From Paraburkholderia sp. BCC1886 (GTDB lineage: Bacteria > Pseudomonadota > Gammaproteobacteria > Burkholderiales > Burkholderiaceae): a stretch of 64,000 nucleotides of DNA. The position numbers and the translations under genes were made by a program. The notes beneath the pieces were generated by a model. It made no database searches. It was not told the DNA's origin and worked only from the letters and a program-made list of their open reading frames with translations. Shown here piece after piece: positions 1 to 11,665 of the stretch; position 1 is the first letter of the stretch; the number at the start of each line of letters is the position of its first letter. The DNA is taken from NCBI RefSeq assembly GCF_900996245.1, contig NZ_CAAJGK010000041.1, positions 372,001 through 436,000 of the forward strand. The letters run 5' to 3'.

Positions 1-135
1 ACGTCGAAAAGCGCTGCTTTGCAGGTTCGAACCGGCTCTTGCGCCATGGCCGGAATCGACATGGCATCGAAGTTGCATCTGGTTTCGTTCATGAATAACC
101 TACTTACCCAAACCAAACGCAAGAGGAATGCCAGA

Positions 136-1113
136 ATGTCGATCGTCAAGTTCAAAACCGTCGCGACCTGCGTCGTCGCGCTCGCTGTGTCCACCGTCGC
201 GCTGCAGGCGATTGCGGCCGATCCGTTGAAGGTCGGCGTGCTGATCCCCGGTTCGAAATCGGACAAGGGATGGATGGAATCCGGCTACGACGGTCTGGTC
301 GCCGCACAGAAAGAACTCGGCCCGAAGCTGAAGACGCAGATGATCGAGAACATCAACTACGCCGACATGGAACAGGCGCTCACGAATCTCGCGTCGAAAA
401 ATCAACTGGTGATCGGCGTGGGCGGTCAGACTCAGGCGTCGGTGCTGAAAATCGCGAAGCGTTTTCCGAACGTGAAGTTCGCGATCGTCGGCGGCAACAA
501 GGGGCAGGACATGCCGCCGAACGTCGCCGGTTATGACGTGAAGCAGGCGGAAATCGCGTACGTGGCCGGCGCGGCCGCGGCCATGCTGTCGAAGAACGGC
601 GCGGTGAGTTATGTCGGCGGGATGGAGATTCCGTCCATCGTGAACGCGGGCAAGGAGTTCGGCAACGGCGCGCGTTCCATCAATCCGAAGATCAAGTACT
701 TCGAAAGCTACACGGGCGATTTCGACAATGTCTCGAAGGCGAAAGAGGCCACGCTCGCGGCCATTTCGCAAGGCGCGGACGTGCACTATCACATTCTGAA
801 TCTCGGCCTGCGCGGCATGGAACAGGCCGCTACCGAGAAGCACACGCACATGATCGGCAGCTATACCGACCGCTGCGGCACGGACCCGTTGTACGTCGCG
901 TATTCGATCACGGGTGTCGGCTATCAGGTGCAGTACGCCATCGATCAACTGGCGGCCGGCACGTGGCAGCCCGGCTATAAAGCGTTCGGTCTTGCCATGG
1001 GGCCGAAGGCGTCGGGTATGGTCATCTGCAAGCCGACGCCGGAAATGTCCACGAAGATCAAGCAGATCGAACAGGACATCGAAAGCGGCAAGATCAAGGT
1101 CTCCGAAGGCTGA
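136..1113 (+). CDS. BMP-family ABC transporter substrate-binding protein (importer 1)
   Basis: Periplasmic solute receptor of the basic-membrane-protein (BMP/PnrA-like) family, whose characterised members bind nucleosides or purines. The 325-residue product starts at ATG 136 behind an AAGAGGAA ribosome site at 121-128. An in-frame start at 19 only adds an unrelated basic leader. Residues 1 to about 26 form a Sec signal peptide ending in QAIAA. The mature protein begins with KVGVLIPGS and continues DKGWMESGYDGL, typical of the family's first Rossmann lobe. It is followed without a gap by its ATPase and two permeases, so this is the binding protein of one complete importer. The ligand is not shown by the sequence; a nucleoside or purine is the family-based guess. 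Confidence 0.9.
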   Translation: MSIVKFKTVATCVVALAVSTVALQAIAADPLKVGVLIPGSKSDKGWMESGYDGLVAAQKELGPKLKTQMIENINYADMEQALTNLASKNQLVIGVGGQTQASVLKIAKRFPNVKFAIVGGNKGQDMPPNVAGYDVKQAEIAYVAGAAAAMLSKNGAVSYVGGMEIPSIVNAGKEFGNGARSINPKIKYFESYTGDFDNVSKAKEATLAAISQGADVHYHILNLGLRGMEQAATEKHTHMIGSYTDRCGTDPLYVAYSITGVGYQVQYAIDQLAAGTWQPGYKAFGLAMGPKASGMVICKPTPEMSTKIKQIEQDIESGKIKVSEG

Positions 1114-1114
1114 C

Positions 1115-2740
1115 ATGAGTGCTACTCACGCTTCTGCTGCGGCGTCGTCTACGCTGAACCCGCTGGCCGGCGACGCGCCCGCTTCGGTGCTGCGCATGGA
1201 AGGCATCGGCAAACGCTTCGGCGCGTTTCAGGCGTTGAACGACGTGTCGCTCGAACTGTTCTCCTGCGAAGTGCACTGCCTGCTCGGCGAGAACGGTGCG
1301 GGCAAGTCGACGCTATGCAACGTGCTGTTCGGCGTGCATCAACCCGATGCGGGCGCCATGTGGCTCGATGGCGTGCCGTACCGGCCGCTGAGTCCGCGCG
1401 ATGCGCTCGAACACGGCATTGCAATGGTGCATCAGCACTTCAGCCTCGTGGAAGACGTGAGTGTGCTCGACAACCTGCTGCTCGGTCAGACGCGCGGCTG
1501 GTTGAATCGCAAGCGTGAAGCTGAACGGGTGCGCGCGCTGGTCGCTGGCCTCGGTTTGGCGCTCGATCCCGACGTGCGGGTCGCCGATCTTTCGGTCGGC
1601 GAGAAGCAGCGTGTCGAGATCGTGAAGTGTCTGATTCGCGAGCCGCGTTTGCTGGTGCTGGACGAACCGACCGCGGTGCTGCTGCCCGCGGAGATCGACG
1701 CATTGCTCGATACCTGCGCGCGCGTCGTCGCACGCGGTTGCGCGGTGGTGCTGGTCACGCACAAACTCGCGGAAATTCGCCGTATCGCGAATCGCGCGAC
1801 GGTGTTGCAAAGCGGCCGCGTCGTGGCGAGGTCGAGCACACCGTCCGACGATGTCGATGCGCTGGTGCGCGCAATGATTCATCGGCCGGGTAGTGTCGAT
1901 TCCGAAGGCGTAACGGAGTCCGCCGGACAGAATAATTCGGCGACGCCGGTAGCCGCGTCGCCCTACGGCCGTCCGCTTGCCGACGAGGCCTTGCAGATCG
2001 ACGGCGTCACCGTGCGCGATGCCGACGGCGTCACGCGTCTGCAGTCGTGCACGCTCGTCGTCAATCGCGGCGAGATAGTCGGCATCGCGGGCGTGGAGGG
2101 CAACGGGCAAAGCGAACTCGGCCTGGTGCTGGCCGGTATGCTCGCGCCGAGCGAAGGACGCTTCTTCGTACAAGGCACGGACTGCACTCGCGCCGCGCCG
2201 CAAACGCTCACCAAGGCGGGCGTGGGCATCGTGCCGGAAGACCGTCACGCGCTCGGCTGCGTGCCCGACATGAGCCTGACCGAGAACCTCTTTCTCAACC
2301 GTCTGGACGATTACGCGCGTCACGGCATGATGCGTCGTCGCGCGATGCGCCGCGACGCACGCGCATTGATGCAACGCTTCGACGTGCGGGCAGCGAGTCC
2401 CGAGGTGGCGTTTCGCGGACTCTCGGGCGGCAATCAGCAGAAGGCGGTGCTCGCACGCGAACTCACCCTCGACGGGCTCGCGGTGCTGGTTGCCGCGCAA
2501 CCTACACGCGGCCTCGACGTCGGCGCGGTCGCCGCGGTCTACGACCACATTCGCGCCGCACGCGATGCGGGGGTGGGCGTGCTGCTGATCTCCTCGGAAC
2601 TCGACGAACTGATGGCGGTGGCCGATCGCGTGCTGGTGATGTATCGCGGCCGCATCATGGGCACCTGCGTGCCGGACAAGTCGCAACTCACTCTTCAACG
2701 CGAGCGCATTGGCGCATGGATGGCAGGGCACACAGCATGA
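1115..2740 (+). CDS. ABC transporter ATP-binding protein, fused double NBD (importer 1)
   Basis: ATPase of the BMP-type importer, 541 residues with two nucleotide-binding domains in one chain, as in sugar and nucleoside importers of the RbsA type. The start at 1115 lies one base after the receptor stop. The first NBD has Walker [10 protein letters not shown], the signature LSVGEKQ and Walker B VLDEPTAV. The second NBD has a degenerate P-loop (GVEGNGQSEL), the signature LSGGNQQ and AAQPTRGLD in place of a normal Walker B, which is usual in this subfamily. It overlaps the next permease start by ATGA. It should work at the inner face of the cytoplasmic membrane with the two permeases downstream. 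Confidence 0.92.
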   Translation: MSATHASAAASSTLNPLAGDAPASVLRMEGIGKRFGAFQALNDVSLELFSCEVHCLLGENGAGKSTLCNVLFGVHQPDAGAMWLDGVPYRPLSPRDALEHGIAMVHQHFSLVEDVSVLDNLLLGQTRGWLNRKREAERVRALVAGLGLALDPDVRVADLSVGEKQRVEIVKCLIREPRLLVLDEPTAVLLPAEIDALLDTCARVVARGCAVVLVTHKLAEIRRIANRATVLQSGRVVARSSTPSDDVDALVRAMIHRPGSVDSEGVTESAGQNNSATPVAASPYGRPLADEALQIDGVTVRDADGVTRLQSCTLVVNRGEIVGIAGVEGNGQSELGLVLAGMLAPSEGRFFVQGTDCTRAAPQTLTKAGVGIVPEDRHALGCVPDMSLTENLFLNRLDDYARHGMMRRRAMRRDARALMQRFDVRAASPEVAFRGLSGGNQQKAVLARELTLDGLAVLVAAQPTRGLDVGAVAAVYDHIRAARDAGVGVLLISSELDELMAVADRVLVMYRGRIMGTCVPDKSQLTLQRERIGAWMAGHTA

Positions 2741-3834
2741 CTTCGACCACTTCAACGGTACCGTTGGCACGCGCCGCGTGGCGCAGTTCGCGACGTCTGC
2801 GCACCGCGACCGTACTCGGCGGCGCGGCACTCATCGCCATTGCAGCGGCGCTCGCGCTGATCGCCATCGTCGGCGTGCCGCTCGGCGATGCGCTCGCCGC
2901 GTTCGCGGACGGCGCGTGGGGCTCGCCCTACGCGATCGGCGCGTCGATCAATCGCAGTCTCGTGTTTGCGCTGGTCGGCACGGGCTTCGTGCTCGCCAAT
3001 CGCGCGCAACTGACCAACGTCGGCGGCGAAGGGCAGATTGCGATGGGCGGCATCGCCGCCACCGCGATGAGTCTGTACGGCCACGTCGCGCATTTGCCGT
3101 TCGGCCTGTCGTTCATCGTGCCGATGCTGGCAGCCGCGCTCGCCGGGGCGGTGTGGGGCGCGATACCGGGCTGGCTGAAAGCGCGCGCCGGCACCAACGA
3201 AGTGATCAGCACCTTGCTGCTGACTTTTATCGCAGTGTGGTTCCTGTACTGGTGCGTGCAATCGGAAGCGCTGCTGCGCCAGCCGATGAGCAACGCGGCC
3301 ACGTTGCCCGAATCGCTCGATATTCCCGACGCGACCAGACTGCCGTTGCTGGCGAGTTCGAGTTCGACCGGATTGCACATTGGCTTGCCGGTGACGATCG
3401 CGCTCTGCCTCGTCGTCGCGCTGATGCTCGCGTATAGCCGTTTCGGTCTGCACCTGCGCGCGGTCGGTCTCAATGCGCTGGCCGCACGCCGCGCCGGCAT
3501 GCCGATCACCACGACGATCGTCGCCGCACTGGCACTGGCCGGCGCGCTCGGCGGTCTGGCCGGTGCGCTGATGCTGCAAGGCGACCAGTACTCGTTGAAA
3601 GCCGGGTTCTCGTCGGGCTACGGTTTCGACGGACTCGTGGTCGGTCTGCTCGCGCGCGGTTCGGTAACGGGCGTTTGCGCTGCGGCGCTGCTGTTCGGCT
3701 TCATGCGCTCGGGCGGCATCAATATGGAAATGGTGGCATCGGTGCCCTCGGCGCTGGTGCTGGTGGTGCAGGGCGTGGTGATCGTCGCGTTGGCGGGCGG
3801 CTCGCTGTGGCTCGAACCCAAAGGAGCGCGGTAA
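2737..3834 (+). CDS. ABC transporter permease (importer 1, subunit A)
   Basis: Integral membrane permease of the BMP-type importer, 365 residues. It starts at ATG 2737 within the stop of the ATPase gene (ATGA overlap), so translation is probably coupled. The sequence alternates hydrophobic helices with short loops. It contains the NVGGEGQIAMGG segment found near the coupling region of BPD_transp_2 permeases. An N-terminal basic stretch (about residues 1-28) precedes the first helix. It pairs with the next permease to form the heterodimeric channel. Confidence 0.9.
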   Translation: MTSTTSTVPLARAAWRSSRRLRTATVLGGAALIAIAAALALIAIVGVPLGDALAAFADGAWGSPYAIGASINRSLVFALVGTGFVLANRAQLTNVGGEGQIAMGGIAATAMSLYGHVAHLPFGLSFIVPMLAAALAGAVWGAIPGWLKARAGTNEVISTLLLTFIAVWFLYWCVQSEALLRQPMSNAATLPESLDIPDATRLPLLASSSSTGLHIGLPVTIALCLVVALMLAYSRFGLHLRAVGLNALAARRAGMPITTTIVAALALAGALGGLAGALMLQGDQYSLKAGFSSGYGFDGLVVGLLARGSVTGVCAAALLFGFMRSGGINMEMVASVPSALVLVVQGVVIVALAGGSLWLEPKGAR

Positions 3835-4763
3835 TGAGTGCGGCATTCAATGCGGAATTCGTCGCGGTGTTCATTGGCTCGTCGATCCGTTTCGCCGCGC
3901 CGCTGATGCTGGCGTCCACCGGCGAGTTGATCAGCGAGCGCGCCGGTGTGCTCAACATGAGTGTGGAAGGGATGATGCTGTCGGGCGCGTTTCTCGGCGC
4001 GGCGGGCGCGTGGGCGACCGGCAACGCGACGCTCGGTCTTGCCATCGGCATGCTGGGCGTGTTGCCGATCGCGCTGTTGCAGGCCTTTCTGAGCGTGACC
4101 TTGCGCGCGAATCAGATCGTGACCGGCATCGGCATCAATATTCTCGCGCTGGGGGCGACCACGCTCGCGTATCGTGAACTGTTCGGCGAACGCTCGAGCG
4201 CGGTGATTCCGGGTCTCGCGCGCTGGACACCGCCTGGTCTCGGCGCGCTGCCGGTGATCGGCGAGCCGGTGTTTCATCAGGTATGGCTCGTGTATCTCGG
4301 ACTTGCGATTCTGGTCGCGACCTCGCTGGTGATGCGCCGCACGGCGTTGGGCGTGGCCTTGCATGCGGTCGGTGCGGCGCCGCGTTCGGTCGATCAGTCG
4401 GGGCTCTCGGTCACGCGTCTGCGTTATGGCGCGGTGTTGTTCTCCGGCGTGATGTCGGGCGCGGCGGGCTGCTTCATTTCGATCGGCGATATTCATACCT
4501 TCACCGAAGGCATGACGAGCGGGGCCGGTTATCTGGCGATTGCGGCGATTATCTTCGGAAACTGGAAGATTGGCCGGACGGTCGGCGCGTGTCTGCTGTT
4601 CGGCGCGGCCAGTGCCTTGCAGTTCCAGTTGCCGCTGATCGGCGTGCAGGTGCCGACCGCGTTGCTGGCCATGCTGCCGTATCTGCTCGCGTTGATCGCG
4701 GTGGCGGGACTGATCGGCCGGCAGACGGCGCCGCTCGCGCTGACGCAGCCGTTCCGGCGTTGA
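3834..4763 (+). CDS. ABC transporter permease (importer 1, subunit B)
   Basis: Second permease of the same importer, 309 residues, starting at ATG 3834 in a TAATG overlap with the preceding stop. The N-terminal part carries the family-typical ASTGELISERAGVLNMSVEGMM segment, the counterpart of NVGGEGQIAM in subunit A. About eight to nine hydrophobic segments follow. Tight spacing through the four genes indicates one transcript. The operon ends here: the next gene begins 105 bp downstream and has its own start. Confidence 0.9.
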   Translation: MSAAFNAEFVAVFIGSSIRFAAPLMLASTGELISERAGVLNMSVEGMMLSGAFLGAAGAWATGNATLGLAIGMLGVLPIALLQAFLSVTLRANQIVTGIGINILALGATTLAYRELFGERSSAVIPGLARWTPPGLGALPVIGEPVFHQVWLVYLGLAILVATSLVMRRTALGVALHAVGAAPRSVDQSGLSVTRLRYGAVLFSGVMSGAAGCFISIGDIHTFTEGMTSGAGYLAIAAIIFGNWKIGRTVGACLLFGAASALQFQLPLIGVQVPTALLAMLPYLLALIAVAGLIGRQTAPLALTQPFRR

Positions 4764-4868
4764 TGTTCCGATGCGCCGATCCGTTCGCTCGCGTGCCGCA
4801 TTTACAATGAGCGATTTTCTGCCATTCACTCAGGACGCCGGCCGCGCGCGGCCCGGCACTGCTGCCAC

Positions 4869-5654
4869 ATGACACGTGCTTCCAGCCGAGCCGTTGCTGC
4901 TGCTTCGGCGATATCCGATACGTCGCCGGTTGCAGCGCCGCCCGTAACGCAGCGTCAGAAGCTCGCGGCGGCGACCCGCCAGCGTATCTTCAGGATCGCG
5001 ATTGCCGAGTTCTCCGACAAAGGGCTGAGCGGCGCACGCGTGGAGACCATCGCGAGCCGCGCGAAGGTGAACATCCGGATGATCTATCACTACTTCGGCG
5101 GCAAGGAAGCGTTGTACCTCGAAGTACTGGAGTTCGTGCTCGGCAGGTTGCGCGAGGCTGAACTCAAATTGAAGCTCGACGTCGATCAGATCGACCCGGT
5201 TACGGCCATCGTGCAGCTTTACGATTTTATCGAAGGCCATTTCGCGGCGCATCCCGAGTTGTCGAAGCTGCTGGCCTTCGAAAATCTGAACCGCGCGCGG
5301 GCCATGAAGCGCTCGACCGCCATTCCGGAAATGTCTTCGCCGGTGATGAATTTGCTGCGCACGGTCATTGCCCGCGGCGAGACCGATGGCTCGTTGCGCA
5401 AGGGTATCGATCCGCTTCACCTGTACGTCGGACTCGTGAGTCTGTGCTCGTTTCACAAGTCGAATGCGTACACGCTTTCGCGCATCTTCAATACCGACAT
5501 GCTCGCCAGCCAATGGCAGGAAGATCAGAAAAAGCAGGCGCAGGAGATGGTGCGGGCGTTCGTGGTCGCCGGCGGCACGCCCGGCGCCGCTGGCGGTGTT
5601 ATTGGCGCTACGGCCGCTGCTGCCGCTCAGCTTGCCAGGGCAGCGAGCGCCTGA
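4869..5654 (+). CDS. TetR-family transcriptional regulator
   Basis: DNA-binding repressor-type regulator of 261 residues. A low-complexity Ala/Ser/Pro lead (residues 1-35) precedes the TetR helix-turn-helix at about 38-85 (RIFRIAIAEFSDKG ... VNIRMIYHYFGGKEALY). The C-terminal half is the variable ligand-binding and dimerisation domain and ends in an Ala/Gly-rich tail. It lies 105 bp after the importer operon on the same strand and may control it, which is inference from position only. Its last 28 bases overlap the 3' end of the convergent metY gene, an antisense arrangement with no room for separate terminators. Confidence 0.88.
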   Translation: MTRASSRAVAAASAISDTSPVAAPPVTQRQKLAAATRQRIFRIAIAEFSDKGLSGARVETIASRAKVNIRMIYHYFGGKEALYLEVLEFVLGRLREAELKLKLDVDQIDPVTAIVQLYDFIEGHFAAHPELSKLLAFENLNRARAMKRSTAIPEMSSPVMNLLRTVIARGETDGSLRKGIDPLHLYVGLVSLCSFHKSNAYTLSRIFNTDMLASQWQEDQKKQAQEMVRAFVVAGGTPGAAGGVIGATAAAAAQLARAASA

Positions 5655-6928
5655 TCGATATCCTCGAGCAGATCGTCGATGTGCTCGATGCCCACCGAGA
5701 GCCGCACGGTTTCTTCACGAACCCCCGCACGTTCGAGTTCTTCCGGCGACAGCTGACGATGCGTGGTCGACGCCGGATGCGTGACGAGCGACTTCGCGTC
5801 GCCGATATTCACGAGGCGCGTGAACAGTTGCAGACGGTCCTGGAACCGCGCGCCCGCTGCCCGTCCTCCCTTTACGCCAAACGTCAGAATGCCGGGGCCG
5901 CGTCCGGACAGATAGCGTTCGACCAGCGCGTGGTCTGGATGATCCGGCAAGCCCGCGTAACTCACCCACTCGACCTGATCGTGATGCTGCAGGTGCTGCG
6001 CGATTTTCAGCGTGTTGCCGGTGATACGGTCGAGGCGGAGTGCGAGCGTTTCGATACCCTGCAGAATCTGGAAGGCGTTGAACGGTGAAATGGCTGCACC
6101 CGTATTGCGCAGCGGCACCACGCGCGCACGGCCGATATACGCGGCAGGGCCGAACGCTTCGGTATACGTCACGCCGTGATAGCTCACGTCGGGGGTGGTC
6201 AGACGCTTGAAGCGTTCCGCGTGCTGCGCCCACGGGAATTTGCCGGAGTCGACGATCGCGCCACCGATGCTGGTGCCGTGGCCGCCGAGATATTTGGTCA
6301 GCGAATGCACGACGATATCCGCGCCGTGTTCGAAAGGGCGCAGCAGATACGGCGACGGGACGGTGTTGTCGACGATCAGCGGGACACCGTGACGATGCGC
6401 GATGTCGGCGAGCGCGGCGATGTCGGTGATATTGCCGAGCGGGTTGCCGACCGATTCGACGAAAATCGCTTTCGTGCGCGCATCGATTGCGGCTTCGAAC
6501 GAGGCGGGTTCGCGCGGATCGGCGAAATGGGTGTCGATGCCGTATTGCGGCAGCGTGTGCGCGAACAGGTTGTACGTTCCGCCATATAGCGTGCTCGACG
6601 AAACGATGTTGTCGCCGGCTTCCGCGATGGTCAGGATGGAATAGGTGACTGCGGCCTGGCCGGAGGCGACCGCGAGTGCGCCGACGCCGCCTTCGAGCGC
6701 GGCGACTCGTTGCTCGAGCACGTCCTGAGTCGGGTTCATGATCCGCGTATAGATATTCCCGGGCACTTTCAGATCGAATAGATCGGCGCCGTGCTGGGTA
6801 TCGTCGAAGGCGAAGGCGGCGGTCTGGTAAATCGGTACCGCTGCGGCGCGGGTGGACGGATCGGGCCGATAGCCGCCGTGTACCGCAATGGTTTCGAGGC
6901 GCCAGTTGGCGGACGGGGTTTCGCTCAT
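5627..6928 (-). CDS. metY: O-acetylhomoserine sulfhydrylase / aminocarboxypropyltransferase
   Basis: PLP enzyme of the Cys/Met metabolism family that makes homocysteine from O-acetylhomoserine and sulfide. The product has 433 residues, the usual length for MetY. The start at 6928 follows an AGGAG six bases upstream; a longer in-frame start exists but lacks a ribosome site. The N-terminus has LETIAVHGGYRPDP and the family motif TAAFAF. The PLP lysine is K212 in HSLTKYLGGHG. No SAM or other riboswitch was recognised in the leader. The 3' end overlaps the convergent TetR gene by 28 bp. Confidence 0.93.
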   Translation of the reverse strand: MSETPSANWRLETIAVHGGYRPDPSTRAAAVPIYQTAAFAFDDTQHGADLFDLKVPGNIYTRIMNPTQDVLEQRVAALEGGVGALAVASGQAAVTYSILTIAEAGDNIVSSSTLYGGTYNLFAHTLPQYGIDTHFADPREPASFEAAIDARTKAIFVESVGNPLGNITDIAALADIAHRHGVPLIVDNTVPSPYLLRPFEHGADIVVHSLTKYLGGHGTSIGGAIVDSGKFPWAQHAERFKRLTTPDVSYHGVTYTEAFGPAAYIGRARVVPLRNTGAAISPFNAFQILQGIETLALRLDRITGNTLKIAQHLQHHDQVEWVSYAGLPDHPDHALVERYLSGRGPGILTFGVKGGRAAGARFQDRLQLFTRLVNIGDAKSLVTHPASTTHRQLSPEELERAGVREETVRLSVGIEHIDDLLEDIDQALAALAS

Positions 6929-7733
6929 GATCGTCTCCTCAGAAAAGCGCGGCGTCGGTTGCGCGCGAGTGACGATTATTGAACGCAATGCGTGCCCTCA
7001 TTAGCACGTTTTTTCGCTTGCTTAGCTGATCTCGATGGATGGCGCAACGCGGGTGCCCGGCCGCGAAAACAGGCCGTCGTCCACCTGCTATTCAGCCGCG
7101 AATGCCTTTACGGATATGGCTTTGCGGCAGTTACAATTTTTCAAACGGATAGCCGAATACCCTCTGGATATGCCGGGAATTTCTGCTATGATTACATTCA
7201 GCTTTAAACTTGAAATGTCCGAAAAATGCTGTTGAAAGCTTTTGGAGATTTTCAACTCTATTTATCAAAATTTATCCAGAATAATCTGGAATTCCTGAAT
7301 ACATGCTGGCAGGTCGCAGGTTTTGAAGGTGTGCCCGGAACATACGGCACCGCCTAGGGAAACTGTACGTCCACGGATTTCCCGGCGGCATCTCCGGATG
7401 CTCGTGTTTCCACGAGATCCCATTATGTTGTTGAAGCAGGTCGTTTAAGGCCGGATTAATTGCGCCTTGAAAAATCAGGTTTTTCTAATTCAATCGCAAA
7501 CAATAACGGTTATCGATTGGATATGTTTTTAATTGTTTTAAATAGATATTCCGGAAAACATCAACATTAATTCCGGATTTCCGGTTGGCGAGTTTCCCTT
7601 CTTTTTCATTGAATTTTCGGCATTCCGGCCTTGATCGGCTTCGATCGGGCGTGAGCGTGCCGGCGGTGATTTGCGTGTGACAAGCGTGTTCTATTTGCCT
7701 TCCTGACGACCCGGAGTGTCGAGGAGAAGCATC
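6929..7733. other. Long intergenic region between metY and the chitinase operon
   Basis: About 800 bp with no convincing gene; it must hold the divergent promoters of metY and of the chitinase/secretion operon. The stretch from about 7130 to 7620 is clearly more AT-rich than its surroundings, with several A/T runs. It includes a 6-bp inverted repeat TCCAGA-ATAA-TCTGGA at 7275-7290 and repeated TTCCGGA-like words near 7550-7585. The AT-richness would suit nucleoid-protein silencing of the downstream operon, but that is inference. A small open frame at 6992-7207 has no ribosome site and no recognisable product. Confidence 0.6.
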
Positions 7734-9956
<2,223 letters not shown>

Positions 9957-9977
9957 TCCGGCATTCAGGAGTCGATC

Positions 9978-10463
9978 ATGCGAGTGCAAAGTATGCGGGT
10001 GCGGGTCGCGGCGCAAGGTCCCACGCACGTCGTGATTGCAGACTGGCGAGGCCGGCTGCTGCATCGCGGTTTCACGCTGCTGGAATTGCTGGTGGTGCTG
10101 TTGATCATCGCGTTGCTGGCAGGCTACGTGGGCCCGAAACTGTTCGGCGAAGTGGGCAAGGCCAAGAGCAAAACCGCCGCGTCGCAGATGAAGGGCATCT
10201 CCAGTGCGCTCGACCGGTATCGCCTGGACACCGGCCAGTTTCCGAGCACCGATGCGGGTCTCAAGGCACTCGCCGTGAACCCCGGCAACATCACCGGCTG
10301 GGACGGCCCGTACATGAACGGCGAGATTCCGCCCGACCCGTGGGGGCGTCCGTATGTCTATCGCGCGCCCGGCGAAAACGGCAAGGACTACGACCTCAGC
10401 ACCTACGGCGCCGACGGCAAACCGGGCGGGTCGGGCGAAGACCTCGACATCGTCGCCAAGTGA
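9978..10463 (+). CDS. gspG: Major pseudopilin GspG-like
   Basis: Type II secretion major pseudopilin, 161 residues, with AGGAG seven bases before ATG 9978. The prepilin peptidase site is HRG-FTLLELL, cleaving after G31 and leaving the conserved Glu at mature position 5. The 31-residue leader is unusually long. The C-terminal part is a canonical GspG domain with DAGLKAL, NGEIPPDPWGRPYVY and a final SYGADGK-like calcium-site segment (STYGADGKPGG). It would polymerise into the pseudopilus that pushes exoproteins through the secretin. It lies directly after a chitinase gene and before gspF. Confidence 0.93.
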   Translation: MRVQSMRVRVAAQGPTHVVIADWRGRLLHRGFTLLELLVVLLIIALLAGYVGPKLFGEVGKAKSKTAASQMKGISSALDRYRLDTGQFPSTDAGLKALAVNPGNITGWDGPYMNGEIPPDPWGRPYVYRAPGENGKDYDLSTYGADGKPGGSGEDLDIVAK

Positions 10464-10476
10464 CAGGTGACCGGTC

Positions 10477-11661
10477 ATGCGCTATCGCGTCCGAGTCGGG
10501 ACAGACTCCGGTGAACAGGAACTCGAACTCGAGAGCGACGACGAGTCACGGCTTGCTCAGACGGTCGAGGAAATGGGCCTGTCGTTCGTGGCCGCCACGC
10601 CGATCGAAAAACGCCGCTTCGGCTGGTCGTTCCGCAAGCAGGTGTTCGACCGATCGCTGTTCACGCAGGAACTGATCGCCTTGCTCGAAGCAGGCCTGAG
10701 CCTGATCGAAACCGTCGAGACCTTGCGCGACAAAAGCGCGACGGGCATCAACCAGACGGTGCTGGGCGGTATCGTCAGTGCGCTTTACGAGGGCGTGCCG
10801 TTGTCCGGCGCACTCGAGCGGCAGCCCGACGAATTCCCGCTGCTTTACGTGGCGACGGTCGCCTCCGCCGAGCGCACCGGGCAACTCGCCGAAGCGCTCA
10901 AGCGGTACCACCACTACGATGCGCGGCTCGCGGTCGTGCGCAAGAAAGTGGTGGCGTCGATGGTGTATCCGTCCATCGTGATCGCGACGGGCGCGTTCAT
11001 CATCCTGTTTCTCATGTTCTACGTGATTCCGAAGTTCAGTCAGGTCTATGCGTCGATGAAGGAGATTCCGTTCTCCGCGCAGATCATGTTGTGGTGGGGC
11101 GACCTGGTGCACGCGCATGGCGGCATGCTGTTGATCGGCATCGCCGCGTGTGTCGGCGGCGTCGTCGCGGCGCTGCGCAACGCGACGATCCGCGGACGGC
11201 TCGTCGACACGCTAATGCGCACGCCGAAGCTGCGTGGCTATCAACGGCTGTTCGCCTTGACGCGCTTCTTCCGCACCTTGGGTCTGCTGCTGGCGGGCGG
11301 CATGTCGGTGGTGGCGTCGATGGAACTCTCGGCACAACTGCTGCCCACGCAGATGCAAGGCGCGCTGGCGCAGGCCCTCGGCGATATCTACGCGGGCAAG
11401 GCGCTCTCGACCGCGCTACCGGCCGCCGATCTCACTACGCCGGTTGCCGAACGACTGATTCGCGTCGGTGAGCAGAGCGGCGAACTCGCCGCCATGGTGA
11501 CGCGCTCCGCGGAGTTCTGCGACGAAGAACTCGACCGCGCGATCGACACGCTGATGCGCGTGGTGGAGCCGGTGTTGATGCTGGTGGTGGGCGGTATCGT
11601 CGGCACCGTCATTTTTCTGCTCTATATGCCGATTTTCCAGCTGGCTGGAAGCATGGGGTGA
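10477..11661 (+). CDS. gspF: Inner-membrane platform protein GspF-like
   Basis: Polytopic platform protein of type II secretion or type IV pilus systems, 394 residues, the normal length. It has two GspF repeats: the first centred on FTQELIALLEAGLSL (residues 63-77) and the second on LTRFFRTLGLLLAGGMSV. Three predicted membrane helices are visible, including AFIILFLMFYVIPKF and the C-terminal LMLVVGGIVGTVIFLLYMP. It probably anchors the GspE ATPase. It is separated by only 13 bp from gspG and 4 bp from gspE. Confidence 0.93.
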   Translation: MRYRVRVGTDSGEQELELESDDESRLAQTVEEMGLSFVAATPIEKRRFGWSFRKQVFDRSLFTQELIALLEAGLSLIETVETLRDKSATGINQTVLGGIVSALYEGVPLSGALERQPDEFPLLYVATVASAERTGQLAEALKRYHHYDARLAVVRKKVVASMVYPSIVIATGAFIILFLMFYVIPKFSQVYASMKEIPFSAQIMLWWGDLVHAHGGMLLIGIAACVGGVVAALRNATIRGRLVDTLMRTPKLRGYQRLFALTRFFRTLGLLLAGGMSVVASMELSAQLLPTQMQGALAQALGDIYAGKALSTALPAADLTTPVAERLIRVGEQSGELAAMVTRSAEFCDEELDRAIDTLMRVVEPVLMLVVGGIVGTVIFLLYMPIFQLAGSMG

Positions 11662-11665
11662 AGTC

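Noticed and set aside
1..48. tRNA-like 3' end (GGTTCGAACC ... GCGCCA) at the window start
   Set aside because: The T-loop-like word is there, but the flanking bases do not pair as a T-stem and the rest of a tRNA would lie outside the window. It cannot be supported.
6929..7130. SAM-type riboswitch upstream of metY
   Set aside because: No conserved pseudoknot or core words of SAM riboswitch classes could be recognised on the minus strand.
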